Source: Phanerodontia chrysosporium
Lineage: Eukaryota; Basidiomycota; Agaricomycetes; Polyporales; Phanerochaetaceae
Direction: 5' to 3'
Assembly: GCA_001910725.1 (NCBI GenBank)
Contig: MJGA01000030.1
Span: 233,501 to 297,500 of the forward strand
DNA: 64,000 nucleotides
In this document: piece by piece, positions 45,682 to 57,492 of the stretch
How positions within the stretch are numbered: position 1 is the first letter of the stretch
Layout of the letters: each line of letters begins with the position of its first letter
Notes under the pieces: model-generated
Database searches by the model: none
Told to the model about the DNA's origin: nothing
Seen by the model: only the letters and a program-made list of their open reading frames with translations
Made by a program: the position numbers and the translations under genes

Positions 45682-45844
45682 GGCGACGGCGGGGCGAGCG
45701 TCGAGCGGCGGGTCTTATATACCCTCGACCGCTTTGACAGGCGACGAGCGAGAAGCGCGTTGTTTGCGCGTTGTTTGTCCGCCACGTGGCCGTCGGGGCG
45801 GCATAGACGCCAAAGCGCCCCCCGCCACGGGTTGAGCAGCAACC
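45682..45844. promoter_or_regulatory. Shared promoter of the small protein and the p24 gene
   Basis: 163 bp between divergent ATGs. CTTATATACC near 45713-45722 reads as a TATA-like element on both strands. Confidence 0.45.
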
Positions 45845-46713
45845 ATGCGTTTCGCCGCCGCCGCCGCCGTCCTTGCCCTCGCCGAGTACGCCGCCGCGAC
45901 CGCCCTCACCACCGCCATCGCCGCCAACGAGCGGCTCTGCTTCTACGCCGACGTCGACAAGGCCGGCGAGAAGCTCGGCGTACGTCCTCTCTCTCTCGTC
46001 TGCCGCGCCGTCTGACGTTGCGTCCAGTTCTACTTTGCCGTGCGTCTCCTCTCTCCCGCAGCGCACCACCCCGCCTGACCTCTTCTCAGGTCCAATCCGG
46101 CGGCTCCTTCGACATCGACTTCGAGGTCCGCGACCCCAACGACAAGGTCCTCCTCGACGGCAAGGCCGAGCGTCAGGGCGACTATGTCCTCACCGCCAAT
46201 ACTCCCGGCGAGTACGCCTTCTGCTTCGAGAACGACATGAGCACCCTCACCGAGAAGCTCGTCGACTTTGACATCATGGTCGAGAGCGAGCCCCGCCGCG
46301 ACCCGCCAGCACGCACCACCCAGATCTCAGAGCAGACCAGCGCCCTCGAGGAGAGCATCTTCCGCCTGAACGGCATGCTCCTCAACATCAAGCGCACCCA
46401 GAAATAGTGCGTTCCTTGCGCATTCATTGCACGCCGCCACTCACTCGTCCCAGCTTCCACACACGAGAGAACCGCGGGTTCGACATCGTCAAGTCCACCA
46501 TGAAGTGCGTCTCGCCCCTCTCGCGTCTCTGCTTTCGCTCATCCTCTGCAGCCAGCTCTTCTGGTACGCCGTGCTGGAGGTCCTGGGCGTCGTTGGCATG
46601 GCGGTGTACGTGCTCTGCCCTCACATCTGTTTCGCTGCTGACGCCTGCGCAGCCTGCAGGTCTACGTCCTCCAAACATTCTTCACAAAGACTGGCAGACG
46701 ATACAAAGTGTAG
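45845..46713 (+). CDS. p24 family cargo receptor (EMP24/GP25L/ERP)
   Basis: A type I membrane protein of COPI/COPII vesicles that selects cargo such as GPI-anchored proteins. Six exons: 45845-45979, 46028-46039 (12 nt, encoding FYFA), 46090-46406, 46454-46504, 46552-46605, 46653-46713, totalling 630 nt (209 aa). A signal peptide (MRFAAAAAVLALAEYAAA) precedes the GOLD domain with its two Cys (ERLCFYADV and YAFCFENDM). A coiled coil (SALEESIFRLNGMLLNIKRTQ), one membrane helix (QLFWYAVLEVLGVVGMAVLQV) spanning exons 4-6, and a short tail with the FF COPII signal and basic end (FFTKTGRRYKV) follow. It is the standard p24 length. The subfamily is most like yeast ERP2/3/4 but was not resolved. Confidence 0.93.
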
Positions 46714-48176
46714 AGTCGCTACTGCTGTTCTTGCTTCGGTATCAATGCCATCCACTGCACAACAAGATATGCTCCGCATCTGGCCCCGCAGTCACCCCGT
46801 CACCGTCTGCTCTCATGCATCTATGATCTCCATAGCATCCGCCGCAATGCCTCGCCACAGCCATCGGCCCGCAAAAATGGCGCGCGCATGGCCTCTGCCC
46901 GACTCGTGCGATGGCCTGTTCGGGCCGGCGCAACCGCCGCCGACCCCAGGGCTCCACGTCTCGACGGCTTGCGCCGACGAGCACACGTCCAAACCCAGGA
47001 CGCTGCGCTCGACCGAGAGTCCGCGCACCAGGGCTACACCCCAAGCCTAGTGTCCACGCCAGTGCCTGGTGCGTCCCCTGCGGTTCACCCGCAGGCGCCC
47101 CCGTGTCTGGCAACCTGTCGCTTTAGCGAACCTGGAATTGCAGCCACGGGCCAGGGCCGTGTGTTATTGGGCTCAGAATGGGCTTGCAAGCCAGAAACTC
47201 AACAACCTTACTGAAGTGGGCAAGTTGAAAATGACAGGTGTTCTCGGGCACCCCTGTGTCTTCTGTGGATCTTACCCATCTTCTCCTTGGTCTCGTAAGA
47301 AAATACAGGGAAGGGTCCGTGCATGGGCCGCCTGCTATTGCATGTCTGCCGCTACTAATTAGAGGCAGAGTTTAGTTAGTCTCGCGAGCCAGACCCTAAC
47401 CAGAGTGTCGTTGGGCTGAGAGTGACCCTGCGAGCGGAAAGCTCAACAAGTGCTTACTTAAGCAAGCGAGCCGAAAGCGGAAGGTGTCCTCGGACACGGC
47501 TTGCGTCCTAAATGTGTTCCGCGTGAAAACACTGGTGCCCAGCACCTTCCACTTGGCTAAAATAATTCAGGATTTCTGTACGGCTGTCTAGACGTACCTA
47601 GAAGACTTCTGTTACGGTATTATACAGGCGACGCGTGTGGATGGTGTGGATTAGAACAAAAAGAGTCGTGAACAGCTGGTTGATGCATAGTGTGACGAAG
47701 CCTTCCAAACCTGGTGGAGGTGCTGGCCATTGCGCGGCATCGGGCTACTCAAATCTTGCTGTGACTAATGTGTGGCCCTTTTCAAAGACTGGTCCCTGCA
47801 GAGCAGGTGCATTAAAAGAGGGCACCTCTCGTTCATTTTTTGGCCAAATATTCTGTGGATTTAGTCAAAGGTGCACCATATGCCAGTGTATAGGGCCCAG
47901 GTATTTTAGTGCTCGAATGTGAAGGCACGGGAGCTACACCATTTCTGCAGTGAAAACGTTAAAAGACCCAATTAATGATAGTACGCTTCTGCTCTCTAGA
48001 CTCACTTGCGCACAGCTTACAGTCGTTTCTGAAATGAATGGGAATTGTCGCGCAAAGCATGACATCGTCCGTAGCAACAGATGAATTGGAAAGTGCCGGA
48101 TTTGGAAGGTGTGAGATTAGACGCCCAGAGCCTTGCTCTCGTGTGGCACAAATCGCTGCTATTTACCTCTGCTACA
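46714..48176. other. Intergenic DNA with a pair of diverged repeats
   Basis: No supported gene. Two diverged copies of about 110 bp share TTGGGCT.AGA..G....TGC.AGC and AAAACTCAACA-like blocks (about 47166-47270 and 47409-47520). Both are followed by a GGTGT(C/T)CTCGG.CAC block. They look like relics of an unidentified repeat. Confidence 0.4.
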
Positions 48177-48868
48177 TGTCGCGGAGCAAGGGCTCAACGC
48201 AGCACGAGGGAGGGCGAATGGGGAGGTCGACGACGAGGCGCTGCGGAGCAGGTCACGCGGCGACGAACAATCTTACGCAGCTGTCCGTATTGACCAAGTT
48301 AACATTGAAATAGTAACTAATACATACGACGGCTTACCTGTCCGTATTGACCAAGAGGTCGAGATGATGGACAGGAGCGAGGAGTGCTACCCTTATATAC
48401 TACAGAGTGTTTAGGGCAGGCTGTACGATTACCTAAGCTGATGGGCAGTGCTCAGCATAGCCAGCGAGGCTGCAACGCGGGCTGCGCGGCGAGGCTGTGC
48501 GGGGGCTATGTCACGAGGCTGTGTCAGCTGGCAGTGTTCGGGGCTGTGTCGGGCCGAGGCTGTATCATCAGGCTGATCAGCTCGGCGTGTCTCGGCGAGG
48601 GGAGTCATCAGAAATGACAGTGCCTCCTCGGCGATCTGGGGAACCGGTTGCAGGGCAGACCGGTGATCCGGGCAGTGTCTGAGCGCGCAGTGGGATGCGC
48701 TGGCGTCTAGGGGTGATACGCCATCAGGGCGCTGGCGCTGAGTGGCCAGGCGCTGAGTGTGGTCGGCTAGGACTCCAGACGGCGCGAGGGCTGCTCGCCC
48801 GTTGGATTAATCGAGGAAAATAGCCAAAAATCGGCGAAAAATAGGGCAGCACCGTCACATCCGTGACA
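48177..48868 (-). repeat. Solo LTR, family A (copy A5), best reference copy
   Basis: 692 bp, minus orientation, flanked by the perfect duplication CTACA (48172-48176 and 48869-48873). It is complete from TGTCACGGATG to CTCCGCGACA, with TATATAAG in U3/R and the paired GGTCAATACGGACAG repeats. It is a good consensus for the family. Confidence 0.95.
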
Positions 48869-49426
48869 CTACATACCTCCATAAATCAATATGAGCTAGT
48901 CATACAAAGAGACCTACCAGTCTTAGAATGACCTAGAAGACCAGGCCATTCTGGGCAGCCCACTGTCCCCTGAGCCGGAGATTTTATTCCCAAAATCCAA
49001 AGGTATATATATATTAGAATTAAGAGTTCGGGCACAGGTAACTGGCTCGACACGCTTCAATTCTCGATGCTGCGGGCCCTCTGGCCCTCCTTATATACAT
49101 GTAATCACTACTAAAAATTCGAATAAAAGTGAAAGATATTCTGCCATTAGTCAGCAATGACATAACGGGGACAGTCTTGTCGATGGCAGCACCGTTTGAC
49201 CGCTCGTGCGCTGACTCAGCGCAGGGGTGCATGTCACATGTCGCACCCAAAAATCAACAATAGAGTATATACCCGGTCACCTGCCTGTGCTGGTGACCTC
49301 GCTGGTGACCCCAGGTGGAAGCAATTGAGGTCACCACCTGCGTACATGCCCCATCGTCACTAGGCCTGCCAAGCCAGGCAACTTGCACGGCCGAGGCACT
49401 GAGAGTCCTGCCGCCAAGCCCCTGCC
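48869..49426. other. Intergenic DNA between family A copies
   Basis: AT-richer sequence with no gene or motif I can support. Confidence 0.4.
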
Positions 49427-49874
49427 TGTCGCGGAGCTAGAGCTCAACGCTATACGAGGGAGGATAACGACGATGAGGTGCAGCAGAGCATGTCATGCAG
49501 TGACACACAACTTCTTCAGCTATCTGAATTGACCAAGATAACATGAGTGTTGTAACTACAATACAAGTGGAGGCTTACCTGTCCGTATTGACCAAGAGGT
49601 CGAGATAATGGACAGAAGTGAGAGGTGCTATCTATATATACCACAAGAGTTCAGGGCAGGCTGTACAGTTACATAAGCTGATGGGCAGTGCTCAGCACAG
49701 CCAGCAAGGCTGTACCAAGGCTGTGTCATGAGACTGCGTCAGCTGGCTGTGTTCCAAGGCTGCGTCGGGCCGAGGTTGTGTCAACAGGATGACAGCTCGG
49801 AGTGTCTCAGCAAAGGAAGTCATTATGGATGACGGTGCCTCCTTGGCGATCCGGAGGACCGGTTGCAAGGCAGA
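49427..49874 (-). repeat. Truncated family A LTR (copy A6)
   Basis: Minus orientation. It begins at the intact CTCCGCGACA end (TGTCGCGGAG on this strand) and is cut at 49874, where copy A7 starts in the opposite orientation. The U3 end is missing. Confidence 0.8.
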
Positions 49875-50310
49875 TGTCACGGATGTGACGGTGTAGCCCC
49901 ATTTTTCGCTGATTTTTGGCTATTTTCCTCGGTTAATCCAATGGGCGAGCAGTCCTCGCGCCGTCTGGAGTCCTAGCCGCCCACACTCAGCGCCTGGCCA
50001 TCCAGTGCCAGCGCTCTGATGGCGCATCATCCCTAGACGCCAGCGCATTCCGCTGCGTGCTCAGACACTGCTCGGATCACCGGTCTGCCCTGCAACTGGT
50101 TCTCCAGATTGCTGAGGAGGCACTGTTATTCCTGATGACTCCCCTCGCCGAGACACGCTGAGCTGATCAGCCTGATGACACAGCCTCGGCCTGACGCAGC
50201 CTCGGACACTGCCAGCTGACACAGCCTCGTGACATAGCCCCCGCACAGCCTCGCCGTGCAGTCCGCGTCACAGCCTCACTGGCTATGCCAAGCACTGCCC
50301 ATCAGCTTAA
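49875..50310 (+). repeat. Truncated family A LTR (copy A7)
   Basis: Plus orientation from an intact TGTCACGGATG start. It is interrupted at CATCAGCTTA by the 5' LTR of gypsy element 2. The remaining R/U5 part is not found after the 3' LTR at 59434. Confidence 0.8.
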
Positions 50311-50842
50311 TGTCACAGTTTTTCAATTCCCTACGGTTTTATTCTCGTAAGCGCCCAGTTGGCACTAGGGGTTAGGGTTATGAACTAGGGTTAGGACAGG
50401 CACGCGTCAGAACGCAGTCACATGTTGGTCACGTGCTGGGAATGGACTCAGAGTCATGTGAGGATCTTATCTTTATCTTATTTATGATGTAGACGCTCCG
50501 GTGCAAGGGTATAGTAGGTAGCCAGACCCAGGGTCCGGGTAGTGTATTCTAGAATAGCATAGAAGGTTTCGGACACATCCGGTACTCGGCTTTAGACTTC
50601 GCCGAGCCCGAAGTGTCTTGGCAAGTATCGCACCATCATCACGCCATCGCGCATGTGATGGGCAGTATCTAGGGTCTCGGGTAGTACCAGGGGTCCTCCC
50701 CTTCATGTATATATACCGGGCTCTGCTGGGCTTAAGTCCCCAGCATCATCTACCTCGTCTTTCACCCACTTCACTCGCACACTCGCAGTCAAGTCCAAAC
50801 CCACCTAAGCTACTAAGGTAAGTAGCGGGGTTTACTTTGACA
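50311..50842 (+). repeat. 5' LTR of gypsy element 2 (family B)
   Basis: 532 bp. TATATATA at 50708-50715 is the TATA box. It includes TTAGGGTT-type telomere-like words near 50369-50400. Confidence 0.93.
50742..50752 (+). promoter_or_regulatory. Probable transcript start and self-primer of gypsy element 2
   Basis: AGCATCATCTA lies about 34 bp downstream of the first base of the TATA box. Its exact reverse complement is the 11-nt site at 50845-50855. In Tf1 the first 11 nt of the mRNA prime reverse transcription in the same way. Confidence 0.7.
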
Positions 50843-50844
50843 TT

Positions 50845-50855
50845 TAGATGATGCT
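50845..50855 (+). promoter_or_regulatory. Self-complementary primer-binding site of gypsy element 2
   Basis: TAGATGATGCT starts two bases after the 5' LTR and pairs perfectly with AGCATCATCTA inside the LTR. No TGG-type tRNA site is present at this position. Confidence 0.7.
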
Positions 50856-51694
50856 ATACCCCTTCGCGTCGACGTCGGCCTTAAGGGCTTGATCGTCGTA
50901 CGCAGCGTGCTCGACGTCGTTGCCGGCGACGTCGGCACCTTTACTACTTATAATCTTGCGTTCGCAGGTTCGTTTCTTCGATGCGCAGCTACCACCTGTA
51001 ATAGGGGTAGTTCTTCATTCGTGGGGCTGGCGACTGAGGCCCACCTGTAAAAGGGGGCTGTACGTCGTTGGCTTTAGGGTCGCATGGGCATTACTCGTCG
51101 AATTATCGCGAGTGATGTTTGTGTAGGCGGGTTCGAAGTGCACATCGACCTGTAACAGGCGATGCTGTGCTCGGCCTGTCCGGAGACCTAAACGACTTGG
51201 GATCTGGGGGATACGTTGGGCCACCTGACAAGGGGCTTGACATGTTGAGACCCACCATTGGACACGTGGCGCCAGGAGTGCGACCATGTGGGCGGGCTGT
51301 GCAATACAGCATGGGAATCTTCTTGCCGATCCACAGGCGTAAGTGGCCACGCGACGCGTGGGGTGTTGAGTCCACCGCAAGGTGGTCGCATCCCCAGTAC
51401 TGGATGACAAGCGGTAAGACGCTAGCATCTAGGAAGTCCGTGGAGATCGTAGCTGTAAGGCACGACAAACCATTTGCAGTGGGTGTGGAAACCCGACTGA
51501 GATCTGAAACTCCCCCATCGCGCATGTGCAGAGAGATAATGGCATGCCGTAAATGACTCTACCCACGAATGCGCACGCATCAAGATTCGAACCGCAGCAA
51601 GAGAGGGCTGGTAACCCTCATTTTTCTGAGCACTTTTCCTTCCCATAAGTCGTACCTGTAAAAGGACGCTGGTTGATTATGTTATCACACAGAA
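50856..51694 (+). other. Leader region of gypsy element 2
   Basis: 840 bp between primer-binding site and the first ORF. ACCTGTAA-type words recur before short purine runs (near 50993, 51042, 51148 and 51655). No coding sequence is supported. Confidence 0.4.
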
Positions 51695-52479
51695 ATGAAG
51701 TTCTATAACAAGACCATCGTTGCCCGCAACACCGCCGCCCCTACCCCTCCCTTGCCGAGCGCATCTCGCTTCGCAAGGAGACCCAGGAAAAGGTCTACGA
51801 GGAGGTCAAGGAGAAACTGGCAGAGATCGAGCGCCCCAAACAGCGCGAGAAGTATCTCCTCCAGCGCGAGCGTAACCGTCACACCGTCACCTGCCCCGTC
51901 CCGAAGGATGAGCAGGATCGCATCAACGAGGAGTTCGAGGAACGCCTCTGGGCGCTCGAACAGGCCTCCAGGCTCATCATGGAGATGAAGGCGCGCAAGC
52001 GTCTCGAGGACCGGATTTCGAATCCGGCTCCCTCACTCCTGAGTCGCCTGGGCCCCCCTCAGCACCTGTCTCAAGAAGAGGTCGAGGAGACATACGGGAA
52101 CGATGGCGACATGCAAGGCAAGGTCCCGAAAGAAGCAGGTCGTATGCAGAAGTCGCACATCATCGACCGAACTAAAGAGATGATGAATTTGTTCAACGCG
52201 GTAAACCTTCGTTTGGTACCGCTCAGCGACCACCTCGTCGACATCGACAAGGTCGACAAGGAGCTAGGCAACGGGGTCTTGAAGTTGCTCGTCGACTTCG
52301 AAGACTTATACGACCACTTCGACGAGAACAAGGGGAGAAAGAAGTTGAAGGGAAAGCACTACAGGTGGATTACAAGGGATCTAAAGAAAATAAAATATGT
52401 ATCCTTCGAAAATTTTAGTACTCAATATGTAGAGATTGCAAGGGAGCTCGTCGCTCTCAATATCTCATTCGAATACTAA
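51695..52479 (+). pseudogene. Accessory ORF upstream of gag in gypsy element 2, frameshifted
   Basis: An ATG at 51695 opens MKFYNKTIVARNTAAP. A single-base shift in a C-rich run near 51745 moves to a second frame that runs to TAA 52479 and totals about 250 residues. That frame is highly charged (ERISLRKETQEKVYEEVKEK, FEERLWALEQASRLIMEMKA) and helical in appearance, followed by a more globular part with LYDHFDENKGRKKLKGKHY. It is not a standard gag start, because a complete gag begins at 52619. No domain is recognised. It could be an element-specific accessory protein or a captured host fragment. Confidence 0.5.
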
Positions 52480-52618
52480 ATCCACCTGTAACCCGATGCA
52501 ATAAAAACTTCACCTGACACTGAACTTCTGTGTGATACATAAGAGTTTTCCTTACTTTCCAACTGTAAAAGTGGAAAGAATTTGTACTAACATACCTTTT
52601 GACTAAGACTAGGAAACA

Positions 52619-54178
52619 ATGGCTGACGCTGATCAAATCGCTACCATTCACTGGACCGACATCAACTTGTCCTCGGACAATATTCAGCTCTCTCACGAGA
52701 CCACGGTTCAGGCCATCTCCTCGGTCACTGTACCAGGGGACATATCGCAGAACCAAAGAATCTTTATTCAAGAATCGATCTACGTGGGGGTCGTTGAAGC
52801 CTCCCGTCAGAACGAGGCCCACGTGAGGCACCTATTTGATGGGTTCCTCAATATTTTTAACGGGGCCATGACGACGATTCTGGAGAGAGTGGACGACGTC
52901 CGCAATGAGCTGGTTGAAACCCAGAAAATCACCTATGTCCAGGAAACTGCGCTGGACAGCGTCAAGGCGGTCGCAGACAATGCGATCAAACAGTTGAACG
53001 CCCTCCCAGCTGGTATCAGTTCAGGAGGTGGCGCACCTGCTCGCCCCAAGTCCGCCCAACCGCCGCTCTTCTCAGGTGAGAAGAATACGACGAAGTTTGA
53101 GGAATGGAAAAATCTAGTCGAACTTTGGAACAGCACCCAGGGCATCACAACAGACAAACAGCGCATCATCAATGCGTTGTCCCTGTTGTGTGAACCAGCC
53201 CTGAAGCTGATGCAACCACTGTTGGACAAGAACGCCAGGGGCAAGGACATGGGCTCGGTCGACAGCTTCTGGGCTAGTCCCCAGACGGTATACGGTCAAA
53301 AGGATGTTACGCGCACGGCAACGAAGGACCTCGAGAAGCTACTCAACGACAAGTCGGCTCTCCAGAAAGACATCATCGACTACTCAGTTTGCTTCAAGGT
53401 ACTCCTCGACAACAGCAGCAAGCCGTTCACGGACGCGCACATGATTGACAAGCTGTACGACAACGTCGAGGAGAAGCTGGGTATCTTCGTGCTGGGTCGC
53501 GGTTGCTTGAGTTGACCTACAACTGCGTCGAAATTCATGACGTATCTCGTTGAGGCATACAAGGAACTCTACCCCGACCGCGCAGTGACGCACATCTTCA
53601 GCAAGGGAAACTCGCACGGCTCGGGTTCTACACCAGACCCGAATGCAATGAACATCAGCGCGGCTCAGACGGGCAAGGGCAAAGGCAAGGGGAAACAACA
53701 GGCAAATTCTCAGGAAGCCAAGAAGGTTTCCACTCCCTGCGCCATTTGCACCGAGCTGAAGAAGTTCGCGCGTGCTAAAACGCACGTGACTTCAGACTGC
53801 TTCTCGCTCAAGGACCAAAAGCCGCAACAGTCCTCTGGTAACAATAACAACGGCAAGGCCTCCTCCTCGAGCGGGGGAGTAACAATCAAGGACAAGGCAA
53901 GAACTCAGCGGCAATCGCCGCCAAGAAAAACTCCTTCAACCAAGCGAAGGCCAGGATGGCCGAATTGGAGAAGGAGATCGCGGGACTCGAGGCCGATGAC
54001 GAAGTCGTCATCAATGCGGCCCATATCCACGAATGGACGGAGGAGGACGAGAAGGAGTTGAAACAGACTCCCCCCAGGAACCCGTTGATGAGCGGGAAGC
54101 TAGGCATGCACGTATGAGGGCCCGAGCTGCTAAATACGCAAAATCGTCTGATCAAAAAGTGGATTTTCTCAACGACCT
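52619..54178 (+). pseudogene. Gag of gypsy element 2, broken
   Basis: Starts at ATG 52619 (MADADQIATIHWTDINLSS). A central block PPLFSGEKNTTKFEEWKNLV is the usual start of the capsid-like retrotransposon gag domain. A TGA at 53513 interrupts the frame, which resumes as MTYLVEAYKELYPDRAV. A Cys/His cluster (CAICTELKK...HVTSDCF) replaces a canonical CCHC knuckle. A one-base shift in GGGGG at 53873-53877 and probably another in a C-run near 54070 follow. The frame after the first shift (ARMAELEKEIAGLEADDEVV) is clearly the original. It would have encoded the particle protein but is non-functional here. Confidence 0.8.
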
Positions 54179-56961
54179 GTAGTGGATCCCTGCGTCCTAC
54201 AGGTTAATAACACTGATCATGTACCCACGGCCGAGTCTACACTGGATGTAGATAGAGTAATTGACATTGATGTATTGAACGTCTCACGTAATAAATCATT
54301 GTCGTTCAAACTTCCTATTACTCTGTGGGTATATGGTAAAAAAGCGCAGGCAGAAGTCCTGGTTGATTCAGGCACCACGACGAGTTTCATCAATCACAGC
54401 TTCGTTGAAAAGAACAATCTGGTAACTATTAAGTTGGCAAATCCGTATGAAGTAAAAAATGCGGATGGAACGATCAATAAAGCAGGACGAATCACTCACG
54501 CCCTGTGAGCCTACTTGGAAATTGGAACGCATAAACACACCCAGTACTTGCTCGTGACGGATTTGCACGACAAGGACATGTACATAGGGTACAAGTTCCT
54601 ACACTGGCATAACCCAGAAATCGACTGGGCAAAAGGCAATTGGGAGTTCACCAGATGTCCTGAATCATGCAAAGTCTCCAGCATGGCACAGAAAGTCCAA
54701 GCCCTCGACATCGAAATCGGCAATGACGAGGAGCTGGCAGAGCTAAAACCAGAGCAACCTTGGGAATCCTCACTGGACGATATTGGAGAAGAAGATATTC
54801 CCCACCACATCAATTGGGTTGATTTCGGTAACCCAGAGGAACAAACGCAAGCCGAGGCTGTCGCTGACATCCTGGAAAAGGATGACGACGATACAGTTGA
54901 CACCTCGCAATGGAAATCACAGGTACTGAGTTGGGTCCACAAATTCGAAAGCGTATTCAGTAAGACCAAATCTGAACGCATGCCCACCCACAAACCATGG
55001 GACCATGCCATCGAATTTCAGGAAGGAGCAAAGTTGCCCCCAATCGGAAAGGTGTACCCACTAGACCAGAAACAACGCTCGTCTTTCAATGAGTGGATTC
55101 GTGAGGAACGCCGAAAAGGCTACATCGAAGAGTCGAAGTCACCCATCGCTGCGTCATTCTTTTTCGTAAAGAAAGCCGATGGTAGTTTGCGACCATGCAT
55201 GGATTACCGCCCCTTGAACGGAATTACAAAGAAAAACCGTTATCCTATCCCTCGCATCGCCAATTTAATTGACGCACTATCTCAGGCATCGATATTCACA
55301 AAAATTGATCTTCGATGGGGATATAACAATGTCCGTATCAAGGAAGGTGACGAGTGGAAAACAGCTTTTGTAACCAAGGACGGTTTGTTCCAGGCCAAAG
55401 TTATGTACTTTGGATTCGCAAACGCACCGGCAACATTCCAGAATATGATGAACAACATTTTCGAAGACCTTATCCGTCAAGGAAAGGTTATGGTCTACCT
55501 CGACGATATCCTCATCTTCGGCAACGACCGCGAGGAACATCGAAAGATCGTACACGAAGTGTTGCAGCGACTGGAAGACAACAACCTCTTCGCAAAGGCA
55601 GAAAAGTGTCTATTCGAGAAGGACAAGCTCGCCTATCTCGGCATGATTATATCCAAGAATCATGTAGAAATGGAGCCTGCCAAAGTCACAGGCGTAACGG
55701 AGTGGCCCGTACCGACCAAGGTCAAGCACGTTCAGACATTCCTTGGATTCGCGAATTTCTATTGCAGGTTTATTAAAGACTTTGCGAAGATCACGAAGCC
55801 ACTCACGGAACTCACCAAAAAGGATCAACCATGGGAATGGGGTTCGGACCAGCAGAAGGCGTTTGACGACCTGAAAAAGGTGTTCACTTCTGCACCAATT
55901 CTACGAATTCTGGACGACGTTAATCTGTTCAGGCTCTCTACCGACGCGAGTGACTTTGCGATCGGCTCGGTTTTGTCACAACTCGACCCAAACGATAAGC
56001 TTTACCATCCGGTAGCCTTCCACTCCAAGTCACTTAATGTTCACAAAAGGAACTATGAGATATACGACAAGGAGATGTTGGCCATAATCTGCGGGTTAGA
56101 AGAGTATAGGTACTATCTAGAGGAACATCCGGAGAAATTCAAGATATGGTCAGACCACCAAAACCTGACTTATTTCAAGCAGGCCCAGAAATTGTCTCGC
56201 CGTCAAGCTCGTTGGGCATTATACCTAACAAGATTCCATTTCACACTACACCACAAGTCGGGTAAAAGCATGGAAGCTGAAGACCCTCTGTCCAGGAGAC
56301 CAGATCATGAAGAGGGGGTAGACATCGATAATCGCGACCATATTCTTCTGAAGCCAGAATTTTTTGCCAATCTGCTCGAAGTCTGCGTGATCGACGCCTC
56401 CCATGACGCTCCAGTAAACGACGATTTACTGCTCCAAGAGGTCAAGAAGGCTCTATTATCTGACAAAGTCATCAAGAACTATCAATCGTTACTCAAATCA
56501 GGCCCACACGAGTTCAAGAAACCGTTAGAGGAATGGAACTTTGAGAATGGATTGCTACTCTTCCGGGGACATATCTACATACCGAAGGATGAGAATGAGG
56601 ACTTACGACGACGAGTAGTCCAAATGCACCATGACCACCCATCAGCCAGACATCCAGGCAGGTGGAAGACCTACGAACTTGTCTCCCGAAACTATTGGTG
56701 GCTGGGAATGTCTGTCTTCGTCAAGAAATACGTCACAGGTTGCGACACGTGTCAGTGAATGAAGAATCGCACACAGCAGACCTATGGACAACTCATGCCC
56801 AACAAGGTACCTAACGGACCTTGGGAAGTTATTACCATCGACTTGATTACTCAGTTGATGCCGTCAAGAGGAAAGGATGCCATTCTAGTTGTTGTATGCC
56901 GACTCACCAAGAGAGCACGTTTCTTCGCAATAACGAACAAGTTCTCTGCTAAAGACCTCGC

Positions 56962-57492
56962 TGTCAAGGTGCGAGAACGGAGATGGGCCGGAGAACGGAG
57001 AGCGGAGTGGAAAAGGGATCGGAGGTGGTCGGAGGTCGGAGGTCGGATGGCAGTCGGCTTCAGCCTTAAAGGGCTGCGCCCTCGGCGGTCTGCGTTGCCT
57101 GGATTTCGGGGTCGGAGATACGGAGAAGTGGCGGGGTTCGGGCCCACACAGAGATTGTGAGAAAGGATTAAGCAGAGTCGAGAAGGTACAAGGGGACCTA
57201 AGTCGATATCCGAACTGAAGAATACAAGTGCTAGCGCGTGAGCTTATATACTACTGAGTCCGGAGTTCACGGAGATGGTCGGAGATGTACAAAACATATC
57301 ATACTTCCAATCTGGGATTTGTCTCAGGAACAAAGGGGTAAAGGGTTGCGAGATGATGAAGGCATGTGGTGAAGAAAGTCCATAGCAACCAACGGAGTCG
57401 CAAGCTCCGGATGTCCGCTTTACTCCGTAGCTTCCCTCGAACTCCGGCGTTCTCCATGAGCGGAGTAGGCTCGGAGTTTCGGCGCCATGACA
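56962..57492 (-). repeat. Solo LTR, family C (copy C1), inside integrase
   Basis: 531 bp, minus orientation, flanked by the perfect duplication CTCGC (56957-56961 and 57493-57497). The ends are TGTCATGGCGCC and ACCTTGACA on the minus strand. TATATAAG is at about 57242. It inserted after gypsy element 2 was already present. Confidence 0.95.

Noticed and set aside
50369..50400. An internal telomere or chromosome-end relic
   Set aside because: Only a few irregular TTAGGG words occur, at the same position in all three family B LTRs, so they belong to the LTR.
51575..51625. A tRNA gene suggested by GATTCGAACC
   Set aside because: No matching A box, acceptor stem or anticodon arm could be found around it, and it lies in a retrotransposon leader.
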